Assembly: GCA_913778765.1 (NCBI GenBank)
Contig: CAJYXO010000083.1
Location: forward strand, 1 to 64,000
Reading direction: 5' to 3'
Length of the DNA stretch: 64,000 bases
Source: an uncultured Massilia sp.
Lineage (GTDB): Bacteria; Pseudomonadota; Gammaproteobacteria; Burkholderiales; Burkholderiaceae_D
Positions 51,453-61,707 of the stretch are shown piece by piece. How positions within the stretch are numbered: position 1 is the stretch's first letter; each line of letters opens with the position of its first letter. The translations under genes and the position numbers were made by a program. The notes below the pieces were generated by a model. It searched no databases. It had not been told where the DNA came from and saw only the letters and a program-made list of their open reading frames with translations.

Positions 51453-53603
51453 TCAATGCGGTCCGCTCACCTCCAGAGGTCTGGACAGGCGCGCGGCCAC
51501 GTTGCGGACCAGCGCTTCCCACGACTGCTCGGTCGGGAAGTCGCCGCTCTTGTCCCAGCCGGCGCCGAGGTAATAGACGAAAGGCTTGGCGGGCAGGGCG
51601 CGCCCCAGCAGCAGCGCATTGCCGTCGAGTTCGAGGCTGCGCACCGGCTGGCCCGGCACGATCAGCGCGCAGGCGGTGTGGCCGTGCGGCGGCGCTTCCG
51701 GTTCCCAGTAGCTGATCCAGCCGGCCGCATCGTCCTTCAGCAGGTGGCCGCCGTTCTTGCGCAGCGAGATGCCGGGCCCTGCCTCGATCGGACCGGGACG
51801 GTCGCTGTCGAACACGCTTTCGACGCGACTGAAGTTGGAACCGGCGTCGATCGAAATGCGCTTGGTCTCACCGATGCGTCGGCCGTTGGCGTTCCAGCCG
51901 TCGTAGCGCAGCTCGAACACGGCGCGCAGCGGGCCGTCGGCGATCACCTTGTGGCTGGCGTAGACGTTCGAATCCCAGGCGCGCCCGCCGTCGACGACGC
52001 TCAGGCCGCCGCAGCCGCGCGCGGTGCCGACGTGGTAGTTGTCGACGCCTTCGCCGTGGTCGAGGTGGTAGGCGCCCTGTCTGTACCACTTGTCCTGCAC
52101 CGGCCTGCGCACCGACTTGACCCACACGTCGATGCCGCTGCTGACGTGTTCCTTCGGTTCCTTCAGGATTGCCGGGCCGTAGGCGCGGTGGGCGATGCGG
52201 TCGCTCTCCCAGGCGAAATCGTCGAGCCGTTCCGGCACGAAGCGCGCATGGGCCTTGACGTCGGGCGCCGGCAGCGGCGGCATCGCGGAAGCCGGCACGA
52301 GCAGGAACCGGCGCTTGTCGCCAGGGGCGAAATTGGACTGGAACAGCAGGGTGTCGCCGATGCGCTGGGACGGCAGGATGCGGCTGGTGGCGGCGTCGAT
52401 CACGGCCACCGGCTTGGCCGGCGCCTTGACCTCGATGCTCTCGTCGGCGCGGTAGAAGTCGCCGGGGTTGGCGGCATTGACCGTCTGCGCCGGCGTCTGC
52501 TGCAGCAGCGCCATGCGGTAGATCTCGCTGCCCGCCATCAGGAAGGCGCCGATGCCGTAGGCTTCGCCGGCATCCGCCGGGAAGGCGTCCGGGGCGCGGC
52601 CGATCGGCTGGACGTGGGTCAGCTTGCCGTCCGCTTGCACCTTGGCGTTCAGCGCATCCCAGGCGCGCCGCACCGCCGGCTCATAGGCCGCGCGGGCCAG
52701 CAGTCCCTGGTTGATGCCCCAGGCCAGCGCATACGCGAACAGGCCGGTGCCGCTGGTTTCCTGCATCGGATAGCTGGCCGGGTCGAGCAGGCTGGCGCGC
52801 CACAGGCCGTCCTGCTGCTGCAGGCTGACGACCTTCGCGGCCATCTCCCTGAACTGCTGCTCGAAGCGCGCACGCGACGGGTGGTTCGAAGGCAGGTATT
52901 GCAGGGTGCGCGCCAGGCCGGCCATCACCCAGCCGTTGCCGCGCGCCCAGAACACCTTGGCGCCGTTCTTTTCGCGCTGGTCGAAGTAATTGCTGTCGCG
53001 GTAGTAGAGGTGTTCGGCCTTGTCGTACAGGTAGTCCGAAGTCTTCCACCATTGCGTGACGGCGTGTTCGAGGTAGCGGCCGTCGCCGGTGGCGGCGTAC
53101 AGGCGCATCCAGGCCGGCGGTCCCATGAACAAGGCATCGCACCACGACCAGCGGTCCTGGTTGCCCGGTTCCGTGAACAGCAGCGTGCCTTCGCGGGGAT
53201 TCGCGAGGATGGCGTCGAACTGCGCGCGCATCGGCGCCAGCATCTCCGGCTGGCGCAGCTGCAAATAGAGCTCGGCATAGGTCTGGCCGACCGCCTGGTC
53301 GTCGGCGTGGTAGGTGCGCGGGCCGAGCTTCCAGCCGTTCTTCTCGCCCATCTCGACCATCGCATCGCGGTAGCGGCGGTTCGGCGACAGATTCGCCAGG
53401 GCCATCATGCCGGCTTCCCCGACCGCCTGCGCCCAGTGGGTCGATTCATGGAAAGGGGGATTGGCGAGCTGCCAGTCGGCGACGCGCTCCATGGATGCGA
53501 GCACCCGGGCGGGCGTCGGGGCGGCGGCGGTCGCGGGAGCGATCGCGACGATGGCCGGCAGGCCAAGCAGGGCGAAGCGAAGATGGCGCATAAAGTGTCT
53601 CAA
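51453..53603 (-). CDS. GH105-like unsaturated uronyl hydrolase fused to a DUF4861 domain
   Basis: N-half YHADDQAVGQTYAELYLQ...DRWSWCDALFMGPPAW...FWARGNGWVMAGLARTL; C-half DUF4861-like; ATG at 53591 is an alternative start to TTG 53603. Confidence 0.87.
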   Translation of the reverse strand: MRHFMRHLRFALLGLPAIVAIAPATAAAPTPARVLASMERVADWQLANPPFHESTHWAQAVGEAGMMALANLSPNRRYRDAMVEMGEKNGWKLGPRTYHADDQAVGQTYAELYLQLRQPEMLAPMRAQFDAILANPREGTLLFTEPGNQDRWSWCDALFMGPPAWMRLYAATGDGRYLEHAVTQWWKTSDYLYDKAEHLYYRDSNYFDQREKNGAKVFWARGNGWVMAGLARTLQYLPSNHPSRARFEQQFREMAAKVVSLQQQDGLWRASLLDPASYPMQETSGTGLFAYALAWGINQGLLARAAYEPAVRRAWDALNAKVQADGKLTHVQPIGRAPDAFPADAGEAYGIGAFLMAGSEIYRMALLQQTPAQTVNAANPGDFYRADESIEVKAPAKPVAVIDAATSRILPSQRIGDTLLFQSNFAPGDKRRFLLVPASAMPPLPAPDVKAHARFVPERLDDFAWESDRIAHRAYGPAILKEPKEHVSSGIDVWVKSVRRPVQDKWYRQGAYHLDHGEGVDNYHVGTARGCGGLSVVDGGRAWDSNVYASHKVIADGPLRAVFELRYDGWNANGRRIGETKRISIDAGSNFSRVESVFDSDRPGPIEAGPGISLRKNGGHLLKDDAAGWISYWEPEAPPHGHTACALIVPGQPVRSLELDGNALLLGRALPAKPFVYYLGAGWDKSGDFPTEQSWEALVRNVAARLSRPLEVSGPH

Positions 53604-53712
53604 ATTTTTTGTTAAACGTTTTCCAAAGAATATGGCAAGTCTCCGGGAAAGTAAAGCTTCGAAACAATGAATGCGCGGTCAATATGGCGGCGCGATCGGC
53701 GCCGCAGCGGCC

Positions 53713-54705
53713 TCAGGTCCTTGGCTGGGTCGATGCGCGCAGGACCAGCTGCGGCGCGATCTTGGTGAGCTTGTCGACGTCCTCGCCGCGGATCACGGCC
53801 AGCAGCTTTTCCATCGCCGAGGCGCCCATGCGCTCGCTCTGCAGGTCGACCGTGGTCAGCGCCGGCGTGACGTATTTGCCGTAGGGAATATTGTCGAAGC
53901 CGACCACGGAGATATCGCGCGGCACCGACACGCCCAGGCTGGCCGCTTCCTTCATGAAGCCGAGCGCCATCAGGTCGTTGTAGCAGATCAGGGCGTCCGG
54001 CGGGTTGGCGCCCAGGATGATGCTCGAGCACAGGCGCTCGCCTTCCAGCATGGAGGGGCTGTCGGCGTTGAACACGACCAGCGGCAGGCCCGCCGCACCG
54101 AGACACTCGCGGATCCCGCCCAGGCGCTCCTCGTCGCGGCGCGACTTCGAGAAGCCCAGGTAGGCGATGCGCTTGTGGCCGAGCATGCGCAGGTGCTGGG
54201 TCAGCATGAAGGCGCCGCCATGGTCGTCGCTGGCCACGGTGGGCAAGGGGAGTTCGGCCAGGCTGCCGAAGAACACCAGCGGCTTGTCGATGTCGGCCAT
54301 CCAGCCCATGTCCTTTTCGGGCAGGCGCGAGGCGACGATCATGCCGTCCACGCGCCGGCTCAGGTCTTCCAGCACGCGCCGTTCGCGGTTCGGGTTTTCC
54401 TCGGTGTCGACCACCAGCACCGACAGGCCATGGTCGTTGGCGACCCGCTGCGCGCCTTTCAGGATGCTGCTGAAGTGCGGGTTGGTGATGTCCAGCACGG
54501 ACAGCCCGATGGTGTCGGTGCGCCCCGTGATCATCGATTTGGCCAGCGGATTCGACTTGTAGCCCAGGCCGGCGATGGCGGCATCGATGGCCGCTTCGAC
54601 CTTGCTTGAAAAGCGCTGCGTGCCATTGATGTACTTCGACACCGTGGCGATGGACACATTGGAAGCGGCAGCGACGTCGCGCAAAGTCGGGGCGGTCTTT
54701 TTCAT
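53713..54705 (-). CDS. LacI family transcriptional regulator
   Basis: PTLRDVAAASNVSIATVSKYINGTQRFSSKVEAAI; periplasmic-binding-like effector domain. Confidence 0.95.
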   Translation of the reverse strand: MKKTAPTLRDVAAASNVSIATVSKYINGTQRFSSKVEAAIDAAIAGLGYKSNPLAKSMITGRTDTIGLSVLDITNPHFSSILKGAQRVANDHGLSVLVVDTEENPNRERRVLEDLSRRVDGMIVASRLPEKDMGWMADIDKPLVFFGSLAELPLPTVASDDHGGAFMLTQHLRMLGHKRIAYLGFSKSRRDEERLGGIRECLGAAGLPLVVFNADSPSMLEGERLCSSIILGANPPDALICYNDLMALGFMKEAASLGVSVPRDISVVGFDNIPYGKYVTPALTTVDLQSERMGASAMEKLLAVIRGEDVDKLTKIAPQLVLRASTQPRT

Positions 54706-54794
54706 GACGAGAATATTGTTACTTAACAAAGCATCTTAGCATGTGGTCCGGCCAATTCCGCAAGTTGACGCTGGGACAATTTGCAGATAACCTA

Positions 54795-54808
54795 GTTAAA
54801 CGTTTACC
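54795..54808. promoter_or_regulatory. Putative LacI-family operator
   Basis: GTTAAACGTTTACC just downstream of TTGACG-N17-TAACCT; same motif recurs at other promoters of the cluster. Confidence 0.6.
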
Positions 54809-54825
54809 TGAATCGGAGTTGGTCC

Positions 54826-55650
54826 ATGAATCAAGCGGTTTCAAGCAAGCCTTTCCAGCGTCTCTTGCTGACCGGCGCCGGCGGCGGACTCGGCGTCATG
54901 CTGCGCGAGCGCATCAAGCCATGGGCGCAGACCGTCCGCGTGTCCGACCTCAAGGAAATCGCGCCGGCCGGACCCGGCGAGGAAGTGGTGCAGTGCGACC
55001 TGGCCGACCGCGAAGCGGTGATGGCGCTGACGGAAGGCGTGGATGCGGTGCTGCATTTCGGCGGCGTCTCGGTGGAAGACAGCTTCGAGAACATCATGAA
55101 CGCCAACATCCTCGGCCTGCACCACCTGTACGAAGCGGTGCACAAGCGCGGCATCCGGCGCGTGATCTACGCCAGCTCCAGTCACGTGGTCGGCTATTAC
55201 CCGACCACGCAGGTGGTCGACGCCACGGTGCCGCTGCGGCCGGACGGCATCTACGGGGTGTCGAAGTGCTTTGGCGAGGCTTTATCGCGCTATTACTACG
55301 ACCGGTTCGGGATCGAGACAGTGTGCCTGCGCATCGGCTCGTCCTTCGACGCGCCGCGGAATGCGCGCATGATGACCACTTTCCTTGCCTACGATGACCT
55401 GGTGGAGCTGGTGCGCTGTGCGCTGTTCACGCCGCGCGTCGGCCATACGATTACTTACGGGGTGTCCGACAACCCGGTGAAGTGGTGGGATAACCGCGAG
55501 GCGGATTATCTGGGTTTCGTGCCGCGCAGGAGCTCGCGGGAATTTGCGGAGCGGTTTCCGCAGACGGGCGTGTGGCCGCCGGCGGAGGATATTGCGGCCA
55601 CTTATCAGGGTGGGCCTTTCCTGCTGGCGGGGCCGATGTATAAGGATTGA
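54826..55650 (+). CDS. NAD-dependent uronate dehydrogenase family protein (paralog 2)
   Basis: LTGAGGGLGVMLRERI; YASSSHVVGYY; YGVSKCFGEALSRYY. Confidence 0.87.
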   Translation: MNQAVSSKPFQRLLLTGAGGGLGVMLRERIKPWAQTVRVSDLKEIAPAGPGEEVVQCDLADREAVMALTEGVDAVLHFGGVSVEDSFENIMNANILGLHHLYEAVHKRGIRRVIYASSSHVVGYYPTTQVVDATVPLRPDGIYGVSKCFGEALSRYYYDRFGIETVCLRIGSSFDAPRNARMMTTFLAYDDLVELVRCALFTPRVGHTITYGVSDNPVKWWDNREADYLGFVPRRSSREFAERFPQTGVWPPAEDIAATYQGGPFLLAGPMYKD

Positions 55651-55720
55651 GGACGACCGGGGGCGGTTATCGTTTAAGCCGCTACCTGGATGCCCCCCAC
55701 CGGACGTATGCCAACTTGCG

Positions 55721-57004
55721 TTAATTAAGCGCACCTTGCACTGCGGCATTGGCACTTTCCAGTAACTGACGCACTCGTCCCTGAAGTGCAGCTTCTCCAA
55801 CCGCCTTGACATGGCCAAGAGTGCGGTATGACGCGGTCTGGCGTCCTTTACGTAGTTCGGGGAAGGCATCTTCGAGAGCGCTGCGCAGTGCTTTGGCGTG
55901 TTGGGCATTGCATTCACCTGGACTGTAGTACAGTGCAAAGCCAAACTGTGCGCCGCCGTCAGCACTGTTGTCGACTGCCCATACCTTAATCGCCAATGGC
56001 CACAGGCCGTCTTCTTCACCCAATACGCGCCACGCCACTGGCTGCAGATCGACGTACTGCTTACCGTAATAGGTGTCCAGCGGCACTTCCGGCATGCTAC
56101 GGCGAAGGCTTGGTTCGAGGAAAGCCAATGCTTCCATGTTAATCATGCGACTCACCATGTCGGCGTGATGCCTGACATATACCCACATGTCGTCACGTAA
56201 GTCAGTTGGAGTGAGACTTCCTACAGTAATTTCACGGGCTTTTGCAAAAGCGTCAACTAAGGGCTGGTACTCGCGCACTAATTCCGCTAAGACGTCGCTG
56301 GCATTACGGAGGGACGGCGGTTCATAATCGGTTTGGGCTTGGCAGTAAGCCATCACAAGCGAGGCCGACGCATTGCCACGCTTTAGCTGCAACTCGGCAC
56401 GGCGTGCGCCCCGTTCAAGCCAGCGGTAGTCAACGTAAGCCCAACGGTTCAGTGGTGAAGGGGGGCCTTCTTCTCCCTGTCGTCGGCGATAGTTGCGGTC
56501 CAATGCGATGTGGGCTGTGCGGAAGCCTTGGAAGGCCGGACGCTGACGCAACATTGCCGCTACCTCGGAATAATAGTTTTCGAGCTGGTCGGTACTATAA
56601 CGTGCACCGTACTTGTTCTCGACGATAATCAAAATTTCGTTGTCGAAATCGACCATCAAAAGATCAAGCCGCTTACCGCTATCGAGGCAGAACTCCGGCA
56701 TTAGACAGATTCCGTGGAAACCAGTACGCGCTATCCGGCTAGGGGACCAAGTATCGAAAAATAATTTGTTCGCCAGTACATGCTCATCAGAGGCTTCGTA
56801 GGCCGCATACAAGAAGTCTTTTAGAATTGCGTCGCCTTGGCCATGGCCCTCACGCGGGTTAAACAACCAAGCCAAAATCTTGGAATGTTGATTTTCCGTC
56901 GGCTGAATGATGTCGAATATGTCGCTCGAACGCTTCAATGGCTCGATTACTTCATCGAGGCGCCGATCATTGACAAACTGTTGAAACATCTCCTTGACAT
57001 TCAT
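55721..57004 (-). CDS. PD-(D/E)XK nuclease family protein
   Basis: RLDLLMVDFDNEILIIVENKYG (D-x(n)-ExK); N-term TENQHSKILAWLFNPREGHGQGD; visibly lower GC than neighbours. Confidence 0.83.
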   Translation of the reverse strand: MNVKEMFQQFVNDRRLDEVIEPLKRSSDIFDIIQPTENQHSKILAWLFNPREGHGQGDAILKDFLYAAYEASDEHVLANKLFFDTWSPSRIARTGFHGICLMPEFCLDSGKRLDLLMVDFDNEILIIVENKYGARYSTDQLENYYSEVAAMLRQRPAFQGFRTAHIALDRNYRRRQGEEGPPSPLNRWAYVDYRWLERGARRAELQLKRGNASASLVMAYCQAQTDYEPPSLRNASDVLAELVREYQPLVDAFAKAREITVGSLTPTDLRDDMWVYVRHHADMVSRMINMEALAFLEPSLRRSMPEVPLDTYYGKQYVDLQPVAWRVLGEEDGLWPLAIKVWAVDNSADGGAQFGFALYYSPGECNAQHAKALRSALEDAFPELRKGRQTASYRTLGHVKAVGEAALQGRVRQLLESANAAVQGALN

Positions 57005-57164
57005 TTGGAATCCTTCAGGTGCGCGCGGGTCGAGCGAATTTCTATTAACTGATGCTTCTCATTGAGTCGTGAGTGAAGCAGGCGAGTATGAAAGCCTAAT
57101 AATACAAAGGAAAAATTGTGGAATATACTCACTTTCTAGCAGCGAACAATGGCGCTAAGCGCCC

Positions 57165-59051
57165 TCATTGAAAATCCCGCTCCTTCCCCTCGTAATACCG
57201 CTTCAGCGTCCAAAAAGCCCGCTTCTTCTTCCCATCATCCGAAATCAAGCCCTTCCGATTCCAGAAATCCTGGAAATAAGGATGCGTCCGCCGGGGCGAG
57301 CGGAAATCCACCAGCACCCAGGGCGTCATCCCGCGCAGCCCCGGAATCTTGTCCAGCATCTGAAACTGGTTGCGATACAACGTATCCTGATACTCCTCGC
57401 TCCAGCGCGTATCGGCATCCGCGTGATAACCGCCCAGCGCATCGGCGCCAAACTCGGTGATGACCACCGGCTTGTTCAGCCGGATATCGAAGCGGAAGTC
57501 CAGCATCTCGGCATTGCTGGCCCAGTACCAGCCCGCATACTCGTTGAAGCTGGCCAGGTCGAGCAAGCCGGCCAGCGGATCCTCGATCGTGATCGACTTG
57601 CCGGTGCGGTGGATCTCCAGCGCCGCCGCGATCAGGCGCGTGTCGTCGAGCGAACGCGCGGTCTTGGCCAGGCCGCCCATGAAAGCGTTGCGCGGCGCCG
57701 AGATCGGCGTCTCGTTCCCGATCGACCAGACCACCACACTGGCGCGGTTCTTGTCGCGCACGATCAGGTCCGTGAGCTGGGCATTGGCGTTGGCGTAGGT
57801 CTCCGGCTTGTCCCAGGAGATGGTCCAGTAGACCGGCACTTCGGCCCAGACCATCAGGCCCATCTCGTCGGCCAGGCGGATCATCTCTTCGCTGTGCGGG
57901 TAGTGGGCCAGGCGCACGTAGTTGCAGTGCATGTCCTTGGCCCACTGCAGCAGCATGCGCATGTCGCCGCTGCCGCGCAGGCGACCCGGGATCAGCGGGT
58001 TTTCGTCGTGCAGCGAGATCCCGCGCAGGAACACGGATTTGCCGTTCAGGAGGATGTCCTCGCCGCGCGTCTCGATGGTGCGAAAGCCGATGCGGTCCTC
58101 GACCCTGTCGCCGGCGCCGGTGAGCGACACCGCATACAGCCTGGGATGCTCGGGCGACCATAAGTCCAGGATTGACGCCGGAATGCTGAGCGCAGCGCGG
58201 CCATTTGCATCCGTTCGCACGGAGGCGTTGATGCCGGCTTCCGGAATCGACACCGTCACCGTCTGCGCTCCCGACGTCCCGGCCATTTGCACATAGCCCT
58301 CGATGCGGTGGGCGTCGCCTTTCGCGAGCTGCAGCTTGTAGTCGGCGATGTGCATGGCGGGCACCTCGGCCAGCAGCACGTCGCGGGTGATGCCGCCGTA
58401 GTTCCACCAGTCCGTGTTGAGGGTCGGGATGGCGTCCTGGTGGCGCATGTTGTCGGCCTTGACCACGACGACGTTGCGGCCCTTGACCAGTTTATCGGTG
58501 ACGTCGAACTGGAAGGGCGTGAAGCCGCCGCGGTGCATGCCCAGCTTCTTGCCGTTCAGGTAGACGTGGGCTTCGTAGTTGACCGCGCCAAAGTAGAGCA
58601 TGTAGCGCTTGCCCTGCACGGGCTGGGCCTCGAACACCTGGCGCAGCCACAGCGTGCCTTCGTAGAGCTGCAGCTTCTCGGCCTGCGAGTTCCAGTCGCC
58701 GGGGATCTTCATGGTCGGCGCGCGGTCGAAATCGTATTCGACCCAGTCGCTCTTGTCCTTCGGCTTGCGGTCGTCGTAGAAGCCGCCCTTGCCGCTGGCG
58801 GAGGCGTCGAAGGGCACGTGGCGGTAGTCGTAGTAGCCGGTCTCGTAGGGGTCGACGATGTAGCTCCAGCGGCCGTTCAGGCTCAGGTGGCTGCGGCCGT
58901 AGATGTTCTGCAGCGGCGCCACCAGGCTGTCGGCGCGCTTCGTGACCGGGGTGCCGGCCAGTTGCACGTCGACGGGCTCGGCCGAACGGGCGAGCGCGGC
59001 CTGGCTTAAAATCGCGCAGGCAGCCAGCATCAATGCGATCAAGTGCTTCAT
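57165..59051 (-). CDS. GH2 family glycoside hydrolase, probable beta-glucuronidase
   Basis: NGRWSYIVDPYETGYYDYR; LRGISLHDENPL; SIGNETPI; NRKG motif near C-terminus. Confidence 0.88.
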   Translation of the reverse strand: MKHLIALMLAACAILSQAALARSAEPVDVQLAGTPVTKRADSLVAPLQNIYGRSHLSLNGRWSYIVDPYETGYYDYRHVPFDASASGKGGFYDDRKPKDKSDWVEYDFDRAPTMKIPGDWNSQAEKLQLYEGTLWLRQVFEAQPVQGKRYMLYFGAVNYEAHVYLNGKKLGMHRGGFTPFQFDVTDKLVKGRNVVVVKADNMRHQDAIPTLNTDWWNYGGITRDVLLAEVPAMHIADYKLQLAKGDAHRIEGYVQMAGTSGAQTVTVSIPEAGINASVRTDANGRAALSIPASILDLWSPEHPRLYAVSLTGAGDRVEDRIGFRTIETRGEDILLNGKSVFLRGISLHDENPLIPGRLRGSGDMRMLLQWAKDMHCNYVRLAHYPHSEEMIRLADEMGLMVWAEVPVYWTISWDKPETYANANAQLTDLIVRDKNRASVVVWSIGNETPISAPRNAFMGGLAKTARSLDDTRLIAAALEIHRTGKSITIEDPLAGLLDLASFNEYAGWYWASNAEMLDFRFDIRLNKPVVITEFGADALGGYHADADTRWSEEYQDTLYRNQFQMLDKIPGLRGMTPWVLVDFRSPRRTHPYFQDFWNRKGLISDDGKKKRAFWTLKRYYEGKERDFQ

Positions 59052-59129
59052 TCAGTCTCCTGACAATGACAAATGCCGTCCGGTTCAAGGACCGGACGGC
59101 ATCGGGGGCTCAAGGATGATACTGCAGCG

Positions 59130-61655
59130 TCAGAACTTCACGTCGAGCTTCACGCTGAAATAGCGGAATACGTCGCGCGGCGGCACCCAGCTGTTGACCG
59201 TGATGGCGGGCGCGCTCGCGCTCGGACCGGCGCGGTAGGACGGGCCGCTGGCGTTGGCATTGCCGATGTAGAAGCGGTCGAACAGGTTGTTCACGCGGAA
59301 GCTCAGGCGGTAGCGGTCCTGGTTGTCGCGGATGCCGAAGCCGAGGTCCGCGATCGTATAGGCGTCGTTGACCGAGCGCGGATCGTTGTTGATGTTGGTC
59401 TGGTAGTCGCTCTGGTAGCGCACGTTGCCGTTGACGAAGGCCGAGAAGGGCATGGTCGCGAACTTCCAGTCGTAGTTGCTGCCGATGTTGACCTTGATCT
59501 TCGGGGTGCCCGGGAAGATGCCGCCGGAGAGGTCCTGCACGCCGGTCTTGGCGCCGGGGACGATCGCGAAGCAGGTACGGTTCCAGCCGCCCAGCGAACC
59601 GCCTTCGCCCAGCCCGGTGGTGCCGATGGCCGGGTTGGTGTTGTCCTGGTAGCAGGGGCCGTTCTTCCAGTCGACGATGGTCGGGCGGGTGTAGGCCACC
59701 GAGGCCTTCACCGTCAGGCCGGTGGTGACGATGAAGCTCGTATCCAGCTCGAAGCCCTTGGTGCGCACCCTCGGGATCGAGTTCAGCTGGGTGTAGATGG
59801 TCGGGTCGTTCGGCAGCACGAAGGAGGTGTTCTGCTGGTAGCCCTTGAAGTCGGTCTTGTAGGCCACCGCGGCGATCGCCATGCGGCCGTGGAACAGGTT
59901 GGCCTTGGTGCCGAGTTCGTAGGTGCGGCTGGTCTCCGGATCGACCGGGAAAGCCGCCGAGGCTTTCAGGCCGCTGGTCACGTCGTAGGCCTTGCCTTTG
60001 TGGCCGGTGGCGGTCATCGCATAGACCATCAGGTCGGGATTGATCTGCTTCTGGATACTCAGCTTGCCGGTGTTGGCCACGTCCATGTTGCCGCTGCTGG
60101 AGAACTGGTCGACGCCCACCGGGCCCGGCACGAAGGTCGAGCGGTCCAGCTGGTCGGTGTAGAAGTTGCGGATGTAGTTGTAGCCCGATTCCTCGATGTT
60201 GTGGCGGGCGCCCGCGACCAGGGTCCAGGTGGGCAGGAAGTCCCAGGTGACCTGGCCGAATACCGCCTTGTTGATGTTGTAGATGTCGGTGTAGTAGTTG
60301 GTCGGGCTCGACGGCGAATTGGCCGTGCAGGTGGACGGCGCCACGCAGAAGCCGCGGATGAAGTGGCGGTCGATCGTGTTCTTGGCCCACCACAGGCCGG
60401 CCAGGTAGCGGAACTTGCCGGCGTCCGGCGACACCAGACGCAGTTCCTGGGTCTTCGAATTGATCTCGTAGGTGCCGAACTGGTTGTTGCCGACGCTGAA
60501 GGTGGTCTCGCCGGGGCGCGCGATGGTCGGCACGTCGACGAAGTCCTGGTCGCGGTAGTCGTTGGCCGTGTAGTGCTCGTACGAGGAGATCGACATCAGC
60601 GTCGCATCGTTCGGCAGGCGGTACGAGAACTTCAGGCCGGTGCCGGCGGTCTTCGAGTTGATCCCGGTCGGGAAGTCGCGGCGCACGTAGCGGTTGTTCT
60701 TGTCGTAGGGGTTGATGCCGGCCAGCGTGATCGATGCCGGCAGTTGCACGTTGCCGTTCATGTAGGCGGTCGCCAGGTCGGCGTCGGTGCGCACCAGGTT
60801 GCCGGCGGCGGCCGAGCCGGTGGTGCGGTAGAAGCCGTTCACGGCGGTCACGCCGCGGCTGTTCTGCTGCTTGTTGTAGTGCGGGAGGAAGTCGATGTCG
60901 AGGTCGCGGATCGGGGTCCAGGTCAGCTTGCCCATGAAGGTGTTGCCCGAGGAGCCGTTGACCTTTTCGCCGGTGGTCAGGTTCGTGAAGTTACCCGGCA
61001 TCTCGTTCTTGTTGGCGGCCAGGCGCATCGCGAAGGTGTCCGACAGGCGGCCGCCGGCCGATGCGGCGACGCGCCATTCGCCGTCGTCGGTGCGGTAGTA
61101 GCTGCCGCGGTAGGTCATCGGGCCGTTCACTGGCTTGGTCACGATGTTGATCGCGCCGGCCACCGCCGATTTGCCGAACAGGGTGCTCTGCGGTCCTTTC
61201 AGCACTTCGATGCGCGAGACGTCGGCCAGATCGCGGAAGGCCTGGAACTGCACCGCGATGGGGATGTCGTCGATGATGACGGCGACGTCGGACTCGACGC
61301 CGATGCCCACCGAGACGGTGCCGATGCCGCGCATGAACAGCGCGTTGTTGGCGGCCGTGGTGCCGGACGCCTGGGTCAGCGAGGGGGTGAGGGCGATCAC
61401 GTCCTCGATCTCGCGGATGTTGTTCGCCTGGATCTCCTGCTCGGAAATCACGGAGATCGCCATCGGCACGTTTTCCAGGCGCTCGACGCGCTTGTTGGCG
61501 GTGACGACCACCGACTGCAGCTTGTTCGGGTCGGGCTGGGCCTCGTTCGCCTCCTGGGCGAAGGCCGGCAGGGTCCACTGGGCGATGGCCAGCGCGACGA
61601 CGGCCGTGAGAGGTTTGAGCGCGATGGGCGTGCGCCCGCCTGGATGCTGGTGCAT
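59130..61655 (-). CDS. TonB-dependent receptor
   Basis: Plug domain VVVTANKRVERLENVPMAISVISEQEIQANNIREIEDVI; GIGVESDVAVIIDDI; C-term beta strand ending VKLDVKF. Confidence 0.95.
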   Translation of the reverse strand: MHQHPGGRTPIALKPLTAVVALAIAQWTLPAFAQEANEAQPDPNKLQSVVVTANKRVERLENVPMAISVISEQEIQANNIREIEDVIALTPSLTQASGTTAANNALFMRGIGTVSVGIGVESDVAVIIDDIPIAVQFQAFRDLADVSRIEVLKGPQSTLFGKSAVAGAINIVTKPVNGPMTYRGSYYRTDDGEWRVAASAGGRLSDTFAMRLAANKNEMPGNFTNLTTGEKVNGSSGNTFMGKLTWTPIRDLDIDFLPHYNKQQNSRGVTAVNGFYRTTGSAAAGNLVRTDADLATAYMNGNVQLPASITLAGINPYDKNNRYVRRDFPTGINSKTAGTGLKFSYRLPNDATLMSISSYEHYTANDYRDQDFVDVPTIARPGETTFSVGNNQFGTYEINSKTQELRLVSPDAGKFRYLAGLWWAKNTIDRHFIRGFCVAPSTCTANSPSSPTNYYTDIYNINKAVFGQVTWDFLPTWTLVAGARHNIEESGYNYIRNFYTDQLDRSTFVPGPVGVDQFSSSGNMDVANTGKLSIQKQINPDLMVYAMTATGHKGKAYDVTSGLKASAAFPVDPETSRTYELGTKANLFHGRMAIAAVAYKTDFKGYQQNTSFVLPNDPTIYTQLNSIPRVRTKGFELDTSFIVTTGLTVKASVAYTRPTIVDWKNGPCYQDNTNPAIGTTGLGEGGSLGGWNRTCFAIVPGAKTGVQDLSGGIFPGTPKIKVNIGSNYDWKFATMPFSAFVNGNVRYQSDYQTNINNDPRSVNDAYTIADLGFGIRDNQDRYRLSFRVNNLFDRFYIGNANASGPSYRAGPSASAPAITVNSWVPPRDVFRYFSVKLDVKF

Positions 61656-61707
61656 GTTGTCTCCTGTTGTTTTTTATGGAATGCAGCTGGCCGCGAGGCC
61701 GGACCCG

